From assembly GCA_031375105.1 (NCBI GenBank), contig JANMHJ010000021.1, positions 1-64,000 of the forward strand: 64,000 nucleotides of DNA. The letters are read 5' to 3'. Both the position numbers and the translations under genes were made by a program. Below the pieces are notes generated by a model. That model made no database searches, was not told the DNA's origin, and was given only the letters and a program-made list of their open reading frames with translations. Shown in pieces: positions 32,604 to 41,378 of this stretch (within the stretch, counting starts at the first letter, position 1; the number at the start of each line of letters is the position of its first letter). This stretch comes from JANMDU01 sp031375105 (GTDB lineage Bacteria; Pseudomonadota; Gammaproteobacteria; Burkholderiales; Burkholderiaceae_C).

Positions 32604-33614
32604 GTTGCGCGTCTGGTCAACCAGCTTGTTTTTCGCAATCCAAGGCATCATCGCGCGCAGCTGAGCGCCGACTTTCTCAATTTGGTGATCAGCAGTGTTG
32701 CGGCGGCGAGCCGTCATGCTTGGATAGTTCAAGCGGCCTTCTTGGATGAACATCTTGGCGTATTCGCCATTTTGAATGCGCTTGAGTGCATTACGCATCG
32801 CGACGCGGCTTTGCTCGTTGATCACTTCTGGGCCCGTCACATACTCGCCATACTCCGCGTTGTTGGAGATGGAGTAGTTCATGTTGGCAATGCCGCCTTC
32901 GTAGATCAAGTCAACGATGAGCTTCAATTCGTGCAAGCACTCAAAGTAAGCCATCTCAGGCGCGTAGCCTGCTTCGGTCAGCGTCTCGTAGCCCATTTTG
33001 ATGAGCTCCACAGCACCGCCGCAGAGCACGGCTTGCTCGCCAAACAGATCGGTCTCGGTCTCTTCTTTGAAGTTGGTTTCAATGATGCCGGCCTTGCCGC
33101 CGCCATTGGCCATCGCGTAGCTCAAAGCCAGATCGCGCGCTTTGCCCGATTTGTCTTGATGGATCGCAATCAGGTGAGGCACGCCGCCACCTTGCGTGTA
33201 GGTGTTGCGCACGGTGTGGCCGGGCGCTTTAGGAGCGACCATCCAGACATCCAAATCAGCGCGGGGGATGACTTGGTTGTAATGCACGTTGAAGCCGTGA
33301 GCAAACACGAGGGACGCGCCTTGTTTGATGCTCGGCTCAATCTCACGGTACACGCCAGCGATGTTCTCGTCGGGCAACAAAATCATGACGACATCAGCAG
33401 AAGCCACGGCTTCGTTGACTTCAGCGACTTTCAGGCCAGCTTTTGCGACCTTGTCCCAGCTCGCGCCGCCTTTACGCAGACCAACCACGACTTTCACGCC
33501 GCTGTCGTTCAAATTCTGCGCATGCGCGTGGCCTTGGCTGCCGTAGCCAATGATCGCGACGGTTTTGCCTTTGATCAGGCTGAGATCACAATCTTTATCG
33601 TAGAAAACTTTCAT
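32601..33614 (-). CDS. ilvC: Ketol-acid reductoisomerase
   Basis: 337 aa, class I short form. The N-terminal Rossmann domain (IGYGSQGHAHAQNLNDSGV) is NADPH-binding with LRKGGASW. The C-terminal knotted domain has the Mg-binding DLFGEQAVLCGG and CLHELKLIVDLIYEGG. It isomerises and reduces acetolactate to dihydroxyisovalerate in valine/isoleucine synthesis. It follows ilvB and ilvH on the same strand. The 216 bp between ilvH and ilvC hold a long hairpin repeat. Confidence 0.97.
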   Translation of the reverse strand: MKVFYDKDCDLSLIKGKTVAIIGYGSQGHAHAQNLNDSGVKVVVGLRKGGASWDKVAKAGLKVAEVNEAVASADVVMILLPDENIAGVYREIEPSIKQGASLVFAHGFNVHYNQVIPRADLDVWMVAPKAPGHTVRNTYTQGGGVPHLIAIHQDKSGKARDLALSYAMANGGGKAGIIETNFKEETETDLFGEQAVLCGGAVELIKMGYETLTEAGYAPEMAYFECLHELKLIVDLIYEGGIANMNYSISNNAEYGEYVTGPEVINEQSRVAMRNALKRIQNGEYAKMFIQEGRLNYPSMTARRRNTADHQIEKVGAQLRAMMPWIAKNKLVDQTRN

Positions 33615-33665
33615 TTCATTTCTCCAGGTTATTGGGTTGGGTTAAGGATTCAAATTTCAAATTCA

Positions 33666-33810
33666 AAATACCGGACGCGAAGGGCGCGAAGGTTACGCGA
33701 AAGACGTGAAAAAATACAAAAAAAAGCTTGTTTTTAGACTTCAACTTTGGTTGTTCTTTTTGGCGTCTTTTGCGTAACTTTCGCGGATTTCGCGTCTGGC
33801 TTTTGGTGAT
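33666..33810. repeat. Long inverted repeat between ilvH and ilvC
   Basis: Left arm ATACCGGACGCGAAGGGCGC to GTTACGCGAAAGACG; right arm GCGTCTTTTGCGTAAC to TTCGCGTCTGG. The arms of about 35 bp are imperfectly complementary around about 60 bp. Related to 34415-34460 and 42372-42532. Confidence 0.8.
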
Positions 33811-33830
33811 TGGATATTGGCTGTTAAAAA

Positions 33831-34322
33831 TCAAACACGCAGTATTCTCTCACCTCGGCCGATGCCGCTGGCACCGGTACGGACGGTTTCGAGGATCGCG
33901 GTGCGGTCGATGGCCTCTAAAAAAGCATCAAGCTTGCTGTGATCGCCGGTCAGCTCCACCGTATAGCTTTTCTCAGTCACATCAATGATGCGGCCACGGA
34001 AGATTTCGGCCATGCGCTTCATCTCTTCACGCTCTTTGCCTACCGCGCGCACCTTGACCATCATCAGCTCGCGCTCGATGTAGCTGCCTTCGGTCAAATC
34101 GACGACTTTGACGACTTCGATCAAGCGGTTCAGATGCTTGGTGATTTGCTCTATGACTTCATCCGAGCCACTGGTGACGATCGTCATGCGCGAGAGCGAT
34201 GCGTCTTCCGTGGGTGCCACGGTGAGCGACTCAATGTTGTAGCCACGGGCTGAAAACAAGCCAACCACGCGAGAAAGCGCGCCGGGTTCGTTTTCGATCA
34301 AAACTGCAATGATGTGTTTCAT
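33831..34322 (-). CDS. ilvH: Acetolactate synthase small subunit
   Basis: 163 aa. An N-terminal ACT domain (IAVLIENEPGALSRVVGLFSARGYNIESLTV) followed by the C-terminal regulatory half (ELMMVKVRA onward; SYTVELTGDHSKLDAFL). It confers valine feedback sensitivity on the large subunit. It lies after ilvB and before ilvC, with long hairpin repeats on both sides. Confidence 0.95.
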   Translation of the reverse strand: MKHIIAVLIENEPGALSRVVGLFSARGYNIESLTVAPTEDASLSRMTIVTSGSDEVIEQITKHLNRLIEVVKVVDLTEGSYIERELMMVKVRAVGKEREEMKRMAEIFRGRIIDVTEKSYTVELTGDHSKLDAFLEAIDRTAILETVRTGASGIGRGERILRV

Positions 34323-34414
34323 GATGACTCCTCTTTTCTGAGCCCTCCCCTGTTGACGGTAATCAACTGGCTTGGCTGCAAATAGATTTATCTTTAAAGG
34401 GTTGGAGAATAATT

Positions 34415-34460
34415 CAAGTACCGTGCGCGAAGAGCGCGAAAGTTACGCGAAAGACGCGTC
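34415..34460. repeat. Single arm of the hairpin repeat family, between ilvB and ilvH
   Basis: ACCGTGCGCGAAGAGCGCGA then AAGTTACGCGAAAGACGCG, closely matching the left arm at 33666. No facing arm is seen. Confidence 0.7.
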
Positions 34461-34479
34461 CGGAAGTTGGTTGTTGGGT

Positions 34480-36276
34480 TTAAAGCTCTTCCGAGCCCAG
34501 AAGCATCTCGGTGATGCCTTTACCGGCTTTCACCATCGGCCAGACGTTTTCGGTCGGGTCGGTGCGGAAATCCATGAAGACGGTGCGATCTTTGAGTTTA
34601 CGGGCCTCGCGCAGTGCAGGCTCCACGTCTTCAGGGCGTTCGATCAGCATGCCGACGTGGCCGTAAGCCTCTGCCAGCTTCACAAAATCAGGCAAGGCAT
34701 CCATGTAACTGCTGGAGTAGCGGCCTTCGTAATCAATCTCTTGCCACTGGCGCACCATACCAAGATAGCGATTGTTCAGGCTCACAATTTTGATGGGCGT
34801 CTTGTATTGCAAGCAAGTAGACAGCTCTTGAATGCACATCTGTACCGAGCCTTCGCCGGTGATGCAAAACACTTCTGCTTCCGGTTTGGCCATTTTGATG
34901 CCCATGGCATAGGGAATGCCCACACCCATTGTGCCCAGGCCGCCGGAGTTGATCCAGCGATTGGGATGGTCAAAACGGTAAAACTGCGCAGCCCACATTT
35001 GATGCTGGCCGACATCGGATGTGATGTAGGTTTCAACATCTTTGGTCATGTTCCACAGCGTCTCGACCACCATTTGCGGCTTGATCACGTCTGTGGCGGT
35101 GCGGTCAAACTTCAGGCAATCTTTGCTGCGCCATGCATCAATCGTGCTCCACCAACTGGCCAGATCGCTGGGCGCCACACGCTGGGGCATTTCCTTGATC
35201 TGGTTAATCATCTCGGTGAGCACGTCTTTCACGTCGCCCACGATAGGAATATCCACTTTCACGCGCTTGGAAATGCTGGATGGATCAATATCGATATGGA
35301 TGATCTTGCGCTCGTTTTGCGCGAAGTGTTTCGGGTTGCCAATCACGCGGTCATCAAAACGTGCGCCCACAGCCAGAAGCACATCGCAATTTTGCATTGC
35401 GTTGTTGGCTTCGACCGTGCCATGCATGCCGAGCATGCCGAGGAATTTTCTGTCTGAGGAAGGGTATGCGCCCAAGCCCATCAGCGTGTTCGTCACGGGG
35501 TAGCCGAGCATATCGACCAAGGTGCGCAGCTCGTTGCTGGCCCTGCCCAAAATCACACCGCCACCCGTGTAAATATACGGGCGCTTGGCCGTCAGCAGCA
35601 ATTGCAGTGCCTTGCGGATCTGCCCGCCATGGCCTTTGACTTTGGGTTGATAACTGCGCATCTCCACGGGCTTTTTGTATTCAGCCAGATCAAACTTCAC
35701 TTTGTTGAAGCTCACATCCTTCGGAATATCCACCACCACCGGGCCGGGGCGGCCGCTGCGGGCAATATGGAAGGCTTTTTTCAAAGTCTCGGCCATGTCG
35801 CGCACATCTTTGACCAAGAAGTTGTGCTTCACTATCGGGCGCGTGATGCCGATGGTGTCGCACTCTTGAAACGCATCCAAGCCAATGGCAGGCACGGGCA
35901 CTTGGCCGGTGATGATCACCATGGGAATACTATCCATGTACGCGGTAGCAATGCCGGTCACGGCGTTCGTCGCACCAGGACCGCTGGTGACGAGTGCCAC
36001 GCCTACATCGCCGGTGGCGCGGGCGTAGCCGTCTGCCGCATGTACCGCAGCCTGCTCGTGACGCACCAAAATATGCTGCATGCTTTGCTGCTTGTACAGC
36101 GCGTCATAGATGTGCAATACCGCACCGCCGGGATAGCCCCAGACGTATTTCACGCCCTCGAGTGCCAGCGCAGCGCAAAGCACTTCAGCGCCGCGCATTT
36201 CGGGCAAATGAGAGGAAGAGGGAGAGACTTGGGCCGCAGCAGCAGCCGAGGCCAGTTCGGCCTTGGAGATTTCCAT
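34480..36276 (-). CDS. ilvB: Acetolactate synthase large subunit
   Basis: 598 aa. A ThDP enzyme with the catalytic Glu in LVRHEQAAVHAADGYAR, FAD-binding central domain, and the ThDP/Mg motif GEGSVQM through NNRYLGMVRQ. It carboligates pyruvate to acetolactate, or pyruvate with 2-oxobutyrate to acetohydroxybutyrate. A short Ala/Ser-rich extension precedes the MRGAEVLCAAL start of the conserved domain. First gene of ilvB-ilvH-ilvC. No leader-peptide attenuator was recognised upstream. It is divergent from the sigma factor gene. Confidence 0.95.
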   Translation of the reverse strand: MEISKAELASAAAAAQVSPSSSHLPEMRGAEVLCAALALEGVKYVWGYPGGAVLHIYDALYKQQSMQHILVRHEQAAVHAADGYARATGDVGVALVTSGPGATNAVTGIATAYMDSIPMVIITGQVPVPAIGLDAFQECDTIGITRPIVKHNFLVKDVRDMAETLKKAFHIARSGRPGPVVVDIPKDVSFNKVKFDLAEYKKPVEMRSYQPKVKGHGGQIRKALQLLLTAKRPYIYTGGGVILGRASNELRTLVDMLGYPVTNTLMGLGAYPSSDRKFLGMLGMHGTVEANNAMQNCDVLLAVGARFDDRVIGNPKHFAQNERKIIHIDIDPSSISKRVKVDIPIVGDVKDVLTEMINQIKEMPQRVAPSDLASWWSTIDAWRSKDCLKFDRTATDVIKPQMVVETLWNMTKDVETYITSDVGQHQMWAAQFYRFDHPNRWINSGGLGTMGVGIPYAMGIKMAKPEAEVFCITGEGSVQMCIQELSTCLQYKTPIKIVSLNNRYLGMVRQWQEIDYEGRYSSSYMDALPDFVKLAEAYGHVGMLIERPEDVEPALREARKLKDRTVFMDFRTDPTENVWPMVKAGKGITEMLLGSEEL

Positions 36277-36474
36277 GATGATCCACCTTTAAGAGTTTAA
36301 AAACTTTGCAGGTACCCCTCACGCACGCTTGCGACGTCGTTGCGGGGCTTCGGGCTTTTGAACATGAGCTTGCCTAAAGACAGCCGGATCAAAACCTTTT
36401 TGCAAGTAAGATTATGCCATGCGTGGCCTGTTATATTGCTGCGCTGCAAAATACTAAAACCAGAGACTCACCTT

Positions 36475-37041
36475 TTGGCCACCGAGCAAGAACTTTCCGA
36501 TTTCCTCAAGTCTGTGGAAAAGCGCGCTTTCAAACGCTCGGTCTACCATGTGCGAGATGAAGATGCTGCCTTGGATATAGTCCAAGACAGCATGATCAAG
36601 TTGTCGGTGCATTACGCGGAAAAGCCCGCAGCCGAGCTGCCGATGCTCTTCCAGCGAATTTTGCAGAACACCACACTCGATTGGTTTCGCCGCAGGAAAA
36701 CGCACAAAGCGCTGTTCTCTAACATGAGTGACTTTGAAAAAGTCGGTGAAGACGGTGAATTTGATTTACTTGAAACTTTAGAGGCTCTGGACACCTCCGA
36801 TGGCACAGAAAGTGCTGAGAAACTAGTCTCGCGCAGCCAAACGCTTCAAGAAATCGACAACGCGGTGCAGTTGCTGCCCGCACGTCAACGAGAAGCCTTC
36901 TTGATGCGTTACTGGGAGGAGATGGATGTGGCAGAAACTGCTGCAGCTATGGGTTGCTCGGAGGGCAGCGTGAAAACGCACTGTTCTCGTGCAGTTCAGG
37001 CATTGAGTAAAACGCTCAGTGCCAAGGGAATAAAACTTTAG
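36475..37041 (+). CDS. ECF-type RNA polymerase sigma factor
   Basis: 188 aa from TTG 36475, chosen because LATEQELSDFLKSVEKRAFKRS matches the usual family N-terminus and length; ATG 36364 in the same frame would add 37 unusual residues. Sigma region 2 includes DIVQDSMIKL and TLDWFRRRK; region 4 is LLPARQREAFLMRYWEEMDV with the HTH GCSEGSVKTHCSRAVQAL. It directs RNA polymerase to a small regulon. Two downstream genes, a membrane DUF3619 protein and a periplasmic DUF3106 protein, may be its regulatory partners, by analogy with sigma/anti-sigma clusters. Confidence 0.88.
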   Translation: MATEQELSDFLKSVEKRAFKRSVYHVRDEDAALDIVQDSMIKLSVHYAEKPAAELPMLFQRILQNTTLDWFRRRKTHKALFSNMSDFEKVGEDGEFDLLETLEALDTSDGTESAEKLVSRSQTLQEIDNAVQLLPARQREAFLMRYWEEMDVAETAAAMGCSEGSVKTHCSRAVQALSKTLSAKGIKL

Positions 37042-37108
37042 ATTTAATTTTTAAATCTCAGTCAAAAATAGTTACACGACGACAGATACTTAGTAGCAGG
37101 TGAAGATC

Positions 37109-37561
37109 ATGATCAACGCAACATACCTCCAACGCGAAGCCCAAATGGATCGTTTTGGCCTGAAGGTCGCGGCCATGTTGGATGATCAACCTCTCGCGCA
37201 CGACATTTCCGAGCGCCTGCGGGTGGCTCGCCAGCAAGCCTTGGCTCAGCGCAAAACTGCCTCCGCCTTGCAAATTCAAACCGCTCCAAGCGTATTCGCC
37301 TCTGGCTCAGCCGCTGTGCTGGGCGGTGGCGATGGATTCAATTGGTTGAACCGGATGTTGGGTGCCTTGCCTCTCATCGCTTTGGCAGTGGGTTTGGTAG
37401 CCATCAACATCAGTGTGAGCGATGAGCGCGCCAATGAGTTGGCCGATGTCGATACCCAATTGCTCACCGACGATCTGCCCCCTTCTGCCCACACCGATCC
37501 CGGCTTCGCACAGTTCCTGAAGTTTGGCCCACCCACTTCTGGCGCTGCTTCAGGCCAATAA
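37109..37561 (+). CDS. DUF3619 membrane protein
   Basis: 150 aa from ATG 37109 with AGGTG upstream. A cytoplasmic N-terminal half (FGLKVAAMLDDQPLAHDISERL) is followed by one membrane span (MLGALPLIALAVGLVAINI, about 90-108) and a short acidic periplasmic tail. The topology and position directly after an ECF sigma gene suggest an anti-sigma role, but this is inference. It is followed closely by the DUF3106 gene. Confidence 0.82.
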   Translation: MINATYLQREAQMDRFGLKVAAMLDDQPLAHDISERLRVARQQALAQRKTASALQIQTAPSVFASGSAAVLGGGDGFNWLNRMLGALPLIALAVGLVAINISVSDERANELADVDTQLLTDDLPPSAHTDPGFAQFLKFGPPTSGAASGQ

Positions 37562-37574
37562 GTTTGTATTCATC

Positions 37575-38267
37575 ATGCGCCGTTTGTTGCTGCTGATCTG
37601 CTTGACCAGCCTTGGGGCGGGTTCTTTCGCGCTCGCGCAAACACAGCCTCACATCGCCAAAGCGCCTGCGGCAACTGCCGCTCCTGCAAGCCCCGCCAAG
37701 CCTACAGTAACGAGCCAGCCCGAGTGGAAAGATTTGAGCGCCACAGAGCAAGCAGCGTTACGCCCTCTCACTGCCAATTGGGACAGCATGGGACTGGGCC
37801 AAAAACGTAAATGGCTCAGCGTCGCCAAAGATTTTGACAAACTCCCCGCGCCCCAGCAAGCCAAGATGCACACCCGCATGACGGAATGGACGGCTTTGAG
37901 CCCTCAGCAGCGTGCTGCTGCTCGCGTCAATTTCGCAGAAAACCGCGAGCTCACCGATGGCCTCACCCCCGAGCAGCGCAAGGTGCAATGGCAGGCCTAC
38001 CAACAGCTCAGCCCTGAAGCAAAGCGCAAGCTCGCCGAAAGCTCTTCTAAAGCATCGGTTGCTGGTGCAGCGCCCGCCGCCAAACCGCAACCCGTGCTCA
38101 AGAAAGAGCCTACGCCTGAATTTGGCACAGCCAAGGTGTTAGCCAAAGCGAAAACCACACCGAACTCGCCTGCTCCAGGCAAGAAAATCTCTGTGGCATC
38201 GCATGTTTCTGAGCAAGGCCAGATCCTGCCCGGCCATTCACTTGGCAATACCGCTGAAAAGCCCTGA
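37575..38267 (+). CDS. DUF3106 periplasmic protein
   Basis: 230 aa from ATG 37575, 13 bp after DUF3619. A signal peptide (RRLLLLICLTSLGAGSFALA) is followed by repeated short helices (WKDLSATEQAALRPLTANWD, FDKLPAPQQAKMHTRMTEW, LSPQQRAAARVNF, LTPEQRKVQWQAYQQL) resembling the periplasmic CpxP/zinc-resistance helical pattern. A Lys/Pro/Ala-rich tail follows. It could act as the extracytoplasmic sensor for the upstream sigma factor. Its TGA stop begins a dispersed repeat. Confidence 0.82.
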   Translation: MRRLLLLICLTSLGAGSFALAQTQPHIAKAPAATAAPASPAKPTVTSQPEWKDLSATEQAALRPLTANWDSMGLGQKRKWLSVAKDFDKLPAPQQAKMHTRMTEWTALSPQQRAAARVNFAENRELTDGLTPEQRKVQWQAYQQLSPEAKRKLAESSSKASVAGAAPAAKPQPVLKKEPTPEFGTAKVLAKAKTTPNSPAPGKKISVASHVSEQGQILPGHSLGNTAEKP

Positions 38268-38338
38268 TTTTTAAGCCTTTTGGGCTACTTCCCCTTATAC
38301 AATCTGCGCTGAATGCTCATAAATTGATAGCATTTACA
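38265..38338 (-). repeat. Dispersed repeat at the stop codon of the DUF3106 gene
   Basis: Begins with the stop TGA and TTTTTAAG, continues through CCTTATACAATCTGCGCTGA, and ends TTGATAGCATTTACAATCAG. The orientation relative to the upstream gene is the same as at ilvC and era. Confidence 0.75.
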
Positions 38339-38363
38339 ATCAGTGTACTTTACGTGCATTGAC

Positions 38364-38921
38364 ATGAACCTGCCTGATTCTTCCTCCCCCGAAAACGCGT
38401 CCGCCCTGGCTGCTCTTGCAGCATCTGATTTCGCCCCTAGCCTGCGCCGCCGTATGGCCTGTTGGTTATATGAGGGCGTGTTGATGTTTGGCGTGGTGTG
38501 GATTGCGGGCTATTTGTTTGGCACGCTCTCGCAAACGCGCAATGCGCTCGACAATCGGCTTGGGTTGCAAATTTTTCTCTTCATCATCTTCGGTATTTAC
38601 TTCGTCTTCTTTTGGCACAAAGGTCAGACGCTGGCGATGAAAACTTGGCATTTGCGCATCGTTGGGCTGGACGGCCAAGCCATTTCCCAGAAACGCGCTT
38701 TGGGGCGCTACGTGCTCTCTTGGCTTTGGTTTTTACCACCTTTGGCGGTGATCGCGCCATTCAAACTCTCTGGGGGTGAAATCAGCGTGATCGTGATCGG
38801 CTGGATCGCGGTGTATGCCCTGCTTTCGCGCTTTCATCCGCAGCGCCAGTTTCTGCATGATGCAATCGCTGGTACGCGCCTGATCTCTCACAAACCGATG
38901 AGCAAAACCATTCCTGCCTAG
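38364..38921 (+). CDS. RDD family membrane protein
   Basis: 185 aa from ATG 38364. RDD domain with three hydrophobic segments: LYEGVLMFGVVWIAGYLF, IFLFIIFGIYFVFFW and YVLSWLWFLPPLAVIAPF. The motif HKGQTLAMKTWHLRIV and C-terminal FLHDAIAGTRLI are typical. The first Arg-Asp-Asp is replaced (RRRMACWLYEG). RDD proteins have been linked to ion transport in some bacteria; here no substrate can be given. dgkA follows directly. Confidence 0.85.
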   Translation: MNLPDSSSPENASALAALAASDFAPSLRRRMACWLYEGVLMFGVVWIAGYLFGTLSQTRNALDNRLGLQIFLFIIFGIYFVFFWHKGQTLAMKTWHLRIVGLDGQAISQKRALGRYVLSWLWFLPPLAVIAPFKLSGGEISVIVIGWIAVYALLSRFHPQRQFLHDAIAGTRLISHKPMSKTIPA

Positions 38922-38927
38922 TTCAAT

Positions 38928-39320
38928 ATGTCTGCATCTCAAGAATCTCCCACCGCTCAAAAATCTCGCTCCGGGCTCGCACGCATCTTGCATGCCACTG
39001 GCTATTCCGTGGCTGGTTTGCGCGTTGGGCTACAAGAACCCGCGTTTCGCCAAGAAGTGCTGCTGGCTTGTTTGCTGATCCCTGCTGCGTTCTGGATCGG
39101 GCGCAATTGGCTGGAAACCTCTTTTCTCATCGCCACAATTGTCATCGTGATGATCACCGAGTTGCTCAACACCGGCATCGAGCGATCCATTGACCGCATA
39201 GGTCCCGAGTGGCATGAGTTGTCAAAAACAGCCAAAGACTTGGGCTCTGCCGCCGTCTTGCTCTCCCTCATGCTGTGCAGCGGCGTGTGGCTTGGCGCTT
39301 TGTATTCACGTTTTTTCTGA
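38928..39320 (+). CDS. dgkA: Diacylglycerol kinase
   Basis: 130 aa, three membrane spans. Contains the prokaryotic DGK signature ELLNTGIERSIDRIG with active-site Glu, and the AKDLGSAAVLLSL helix. It recycles diacylglycerol to phosphatidic acid at the inner membrane. It starts 6 bp after the RDD gene and ends 5 bp before the LOG-family gene, so the three form one transcription unit. Confidence 0.95.
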   Translation: MSASQESPTAQKSRSGLARILHATGYSVAGLRVGLQEPAFRQEVLLACLLIPAAFWIGRNWLETSFLIATIVIVMITELLNTGIERSIDRIGPEWHELSKTAKDLGSAAVLLSLMLCSGVWLGALYSRFF

Positions 39321-39325
39321 CTCCT

Positions 39326-39910
39326 ATGAGCAAACCCAATTTCTCCATCTGCGTCTATTGCGGCTCGCGCGAAGGCAACCAACCTGCGTTTGCCTACGCT
39401 GCAGGCGAGGTGGGCCGCTGGATCGGCCAGCATGGCGGCCAGCTTGTTTATGGCGGCGGCAATAACGGCCTGATGGGCATTGTGGCGCAAGCCACGCTAG
39501 ACGCTGGCGGCACCGTCAAAGGCATCATCCCCAAAGCATTGGTAGAAAAAGAATGGGCCAAACGCGATTGCACCGAGCTGCACATTGTCGAGACCATGCA
39601 TGAACGCAAAGCCATGATGGCCGAACATGCCGATGTGTTTCTCGCCCTGCCTGGCGGTATTGGCACCTTTGAAGAACTCTTCGAAGCATGGACATGGAAG
39701 CAACTTGGCTATCACGACAAACCCATCGGTATTGTCAACGTCAACGGTTGCTACGATGCCTTCATGGAAATGATGCGCGGCACGGTGAATGATGGCTTTG
39801 TCGGCGAATTCCAAATGGAAATGATCCGAATCGCTGAGGAACCTGCGGGCTTACTGCGTGAGCTGGTGACTGCTGCTGGGCTATCGGAGCAGCTCAAGCG
39901 GTTAGATTGA
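39326..39910 (+). CDS. LOG-family (TIGR00730) nucleotide phosphoribohydrolase
   Basis: 194 aa from ATG 39326. Rossmann-like fold with the family motifs GGGNNGLMG and PGGIGTFEE, plus MHERKAMM. These proteins cleave nucleoside 5'-monophosphates to base and ribose 5-phosphate; some make cytokinins, others are housekeeping. The cytokinin role is not implied by the context. It is the last gene of the RDD-dgkA-LOG unit, convergent with the PII gene. Confidence 0.92.
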   Translation: MSKPNFSICVYCGSREGNQPAFAYAAGEVGRWIGQHGGQLVYGGGNNGLMGIVAQATLDAGGTVKGIIPKALVEKEWAKRDCTELHIVETMHERKAMMAEHADVFLALPGGIGTFEELFEAWTWKQLGYHDKPIGIVNVNGCYDAFMEMMRGTVNDGFVGEFQMEMIRIAEEPAGLLRELVTAAGLSEQLKRLD

Positions 39911-39925
39911 TGGCAGCAGTTCTTT

Positions 39926-40264
39926 TCAAACCGCTGCCTCATCCTGCTCACCCGTACGGATACGCACCACGCGCTCTACGGGAGTGACAAAAATCTTACC
40001 GTCGCCGATTTTCCCAGTGCGGGCGGCTTTGACGATGGCATCGACGCAGCGATCCACATCCACGGTTTTCACTGTGACCTCCACTTTCACCTTCGGCAAA
40101 AAATCCACCACATATTCCGCACCGCGATACAGCTCGGTATGACCTTTTTGGCGACCAAAGCCTTTGACTTCCGTCACCGTGAGCCCCGTCACGCCGCATT
40201 CGGCCAGCGCCTCGCGCACTTCTTCGAGCTTGAATGGTTTAACGATGGCTGTGATTTGCTTCAT
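39926..40264 (-). CDS. glnB: PII nitrogen regulatory protein
   Basis: 112 aa from ATG 40264. Contains the uridylylated Tyr51 in the T-loop (KGHTELYRGAEY) and the C-terminal signature KTGKIGDGKIFVTPVERVVRIRTGE-like region. It senses 2-oxoglutarate, ATP/ADP and glutamine status and adjusts GlnE/NtrB or AmtB activity. With no amtB neighbour, GlnB is more likely than GlnK, but the two cannot be separated by sequence alone. Confidence 0.93.
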   Translation of the reverse strand: MKQITAIVKPFKLEEVREALAECGVTGLTVTEVKGFGRQKGHTELYRGAEYVVDFLPKVKVEVTVKTVDVDRCVDAIVKAARTGKIGDGKIFVTPVERVVRIRTGEQDEAAV

Positions 40265-40349
40265 GGGGGACACCTCTATTGGAATGATTAGACTAAACTT
40301 TAACGCAGATTGCCACAGATTCCCCTCGCCCTAGCCCCAAGGAAACCCC

Positions 40350-40718
40350 ATGCCCACAGCAGCCACCCTCGAAAGCTTCATTGCCTGCGTGGAATCCAAT
40401 GCGCATGTGAAGGCGATAGAAGATTTCTACACCGATGATTCCAGCATGCAAGAGAACCAGCAAGCGCCGCGCGTGGGCAGACAAGCGAATATGGCGCGTG
40501 AACAAGCCGTGTTGGACAGGATGCAATCAGTGCAATCCCAATGCGTGCGTCCGGTGCTGACGCATGGCGATCATGTGGCGATTCGTTGGGTGTTTGATTT
40601 TGTGACCCTGCAAGGTCAGTCGATGCGCATCGAGGAAATTGCTTGGCAGCGCTGGCAAGGCGAGAAGATTGCGCAAGAGACGTTTTTTTATGATCCTGCA
40701 CAGATGCAAACTGCTTGA
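40350..40718 (+). CDS. SnoaL-like/NTF2-fold protein
   Basis: 122 aa. LESFIACVESNAHVKAIEDFYTDDSSMQENQ followed by a central strand-rich half (HVAIRWVFDFVTLQGQSMRIEEIAWQRW) and IAQETFFYD. This is the nuclear transport factor 2-like fold used for many small enzymes and binding proteins. The substrate is unknown. It is a single gene, divergent from glnB. Confidence 0.8.
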   Translation: MPTAATLESFIACVESNAHVKAIEDFYTDDSSMQENQQAPRVGRQANMAREQAVLDRMQSVQSQCVRPVLTHGDHVAIRWVFDFVTLQGQSMRIEEIAWQRWQGEKIAQETFFYDPAQMQTA

Positions 40719-40754
40719 GTTGAGATGACATGCCTCTCACCGCCTAGAACGTAG

Positions 40755-40818
40755 TTTTTAAGAAAAAACGCCCTCTTGCCGTTATATTTTCTGCATAGTT
40801 TGCTATCATTTTAATACT
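40755..40818 (-). repeat. Dispersed repeat next to the greB stop
   Basis: Contains TTAAGAAAAAACGCCCTCTT, GCCGTTATATTTTCTGCAT and GCTATCATTTTAATA, running up to the greB stop codon (40817-40819). Its polarity relative to greB is opposite to the copies after ilvC and era. Confidence 0.75.
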
Positions 40819-41374
40819 ACTTCAGTGCTGGATATGTCACGCTCAGCACCTCTAGCAGCTGTACGCCCGCAGGCGTTTGTAGGCGCACTTCATCGCCTTC
40901 ACGGCTCTTCAGGAATGCGCGCGCAATGGGTGAAATCCAGCTGACCTGAGCCTGCGTGCTCTGAGCCTCGTCAATACCTAAAATCGTGATCGTGCGCTCC
41001 TGCCCAGTTTTATTGGAGTAAACGACTGTCGCGCCAAAGAAAATTTGATCACTTCCATGGTGTTTTGAAGTATCCACCACTTCGGCAATCTCTAGCCGTT
41101 TGGTCAGAAAGCGAATGCGCCGATCAATCTCGCGCAGACGTTTTTTGCCGTAGAGATAATCGCCGTTTTCGCTGCGGTCGCCATTCTTTGCGGCCCAATG
41201 CACTGCCTCCACGACCTTCGGGCGCTCGTCATCCACCAACACTTTCAGCTCAAGCTGCAAACGGTCGTAGCCCGCGCGGGTGATGTAGTTTTTGCTGCCA
41301 GCGGGAATCGGCGGCGCGCCGGCTTCAGCTTCGTCTTCATCAGCATCGGTTTCTTTCGTAAACGCTTTGCTCAT
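40817..41374 (-). CDS. greB: Transcription elongation factor GreB
   Basis: 185 aa from ATG 41374. N-terminal coiled coil with the acidic tip (VEAVHWAAKNGDRSENGDYLYGKKRLREIDRR), which enters the RNA polymerase secondary channel. The C-terminal FKBP-like domain (ISWISPIARAFLKSREGDEV-type) follows. It stimulates cleavage of backtracked transcripts. An acidic 30-residue N-terminal extension (DADEDEAEAGAPPIPAGS) precedes the conserved NYITRAGYDRL. The patatin gene ends 4 bp upstream. Confidence 0.94.
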   Translation of the reverse strand: MSKAFTKETDADEDEAEAGAPPIPAGSKNYITRAGYDRLQLELKVLVDDERPKVVEAVHWAAKNGDRSENGDYLYGKKRLREIDRRIRFLTKRLEIAEVVDTSKHHGSDQIFFGATVVYSNKTGQERTITILGIDEAQSTQAQVSWISPIARAFLKSREGDEVRLQTPAGVQLLEVLSVTYPALK

Positions 41375-41378
41375 CACA

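Noticed and set aside
32682..33737. 351-codon open frame antisense to ilvC
   Set aside because: Composition typical of an antisense shadow; ilvC is unambiguous on the minus strand.
36277..36474. Possible attenuator or leader peptide upstream of ilvB
   Set aside because: No run of Ile, Val or Leu codons or terminator/antiterminator pair was found on the minus strand.
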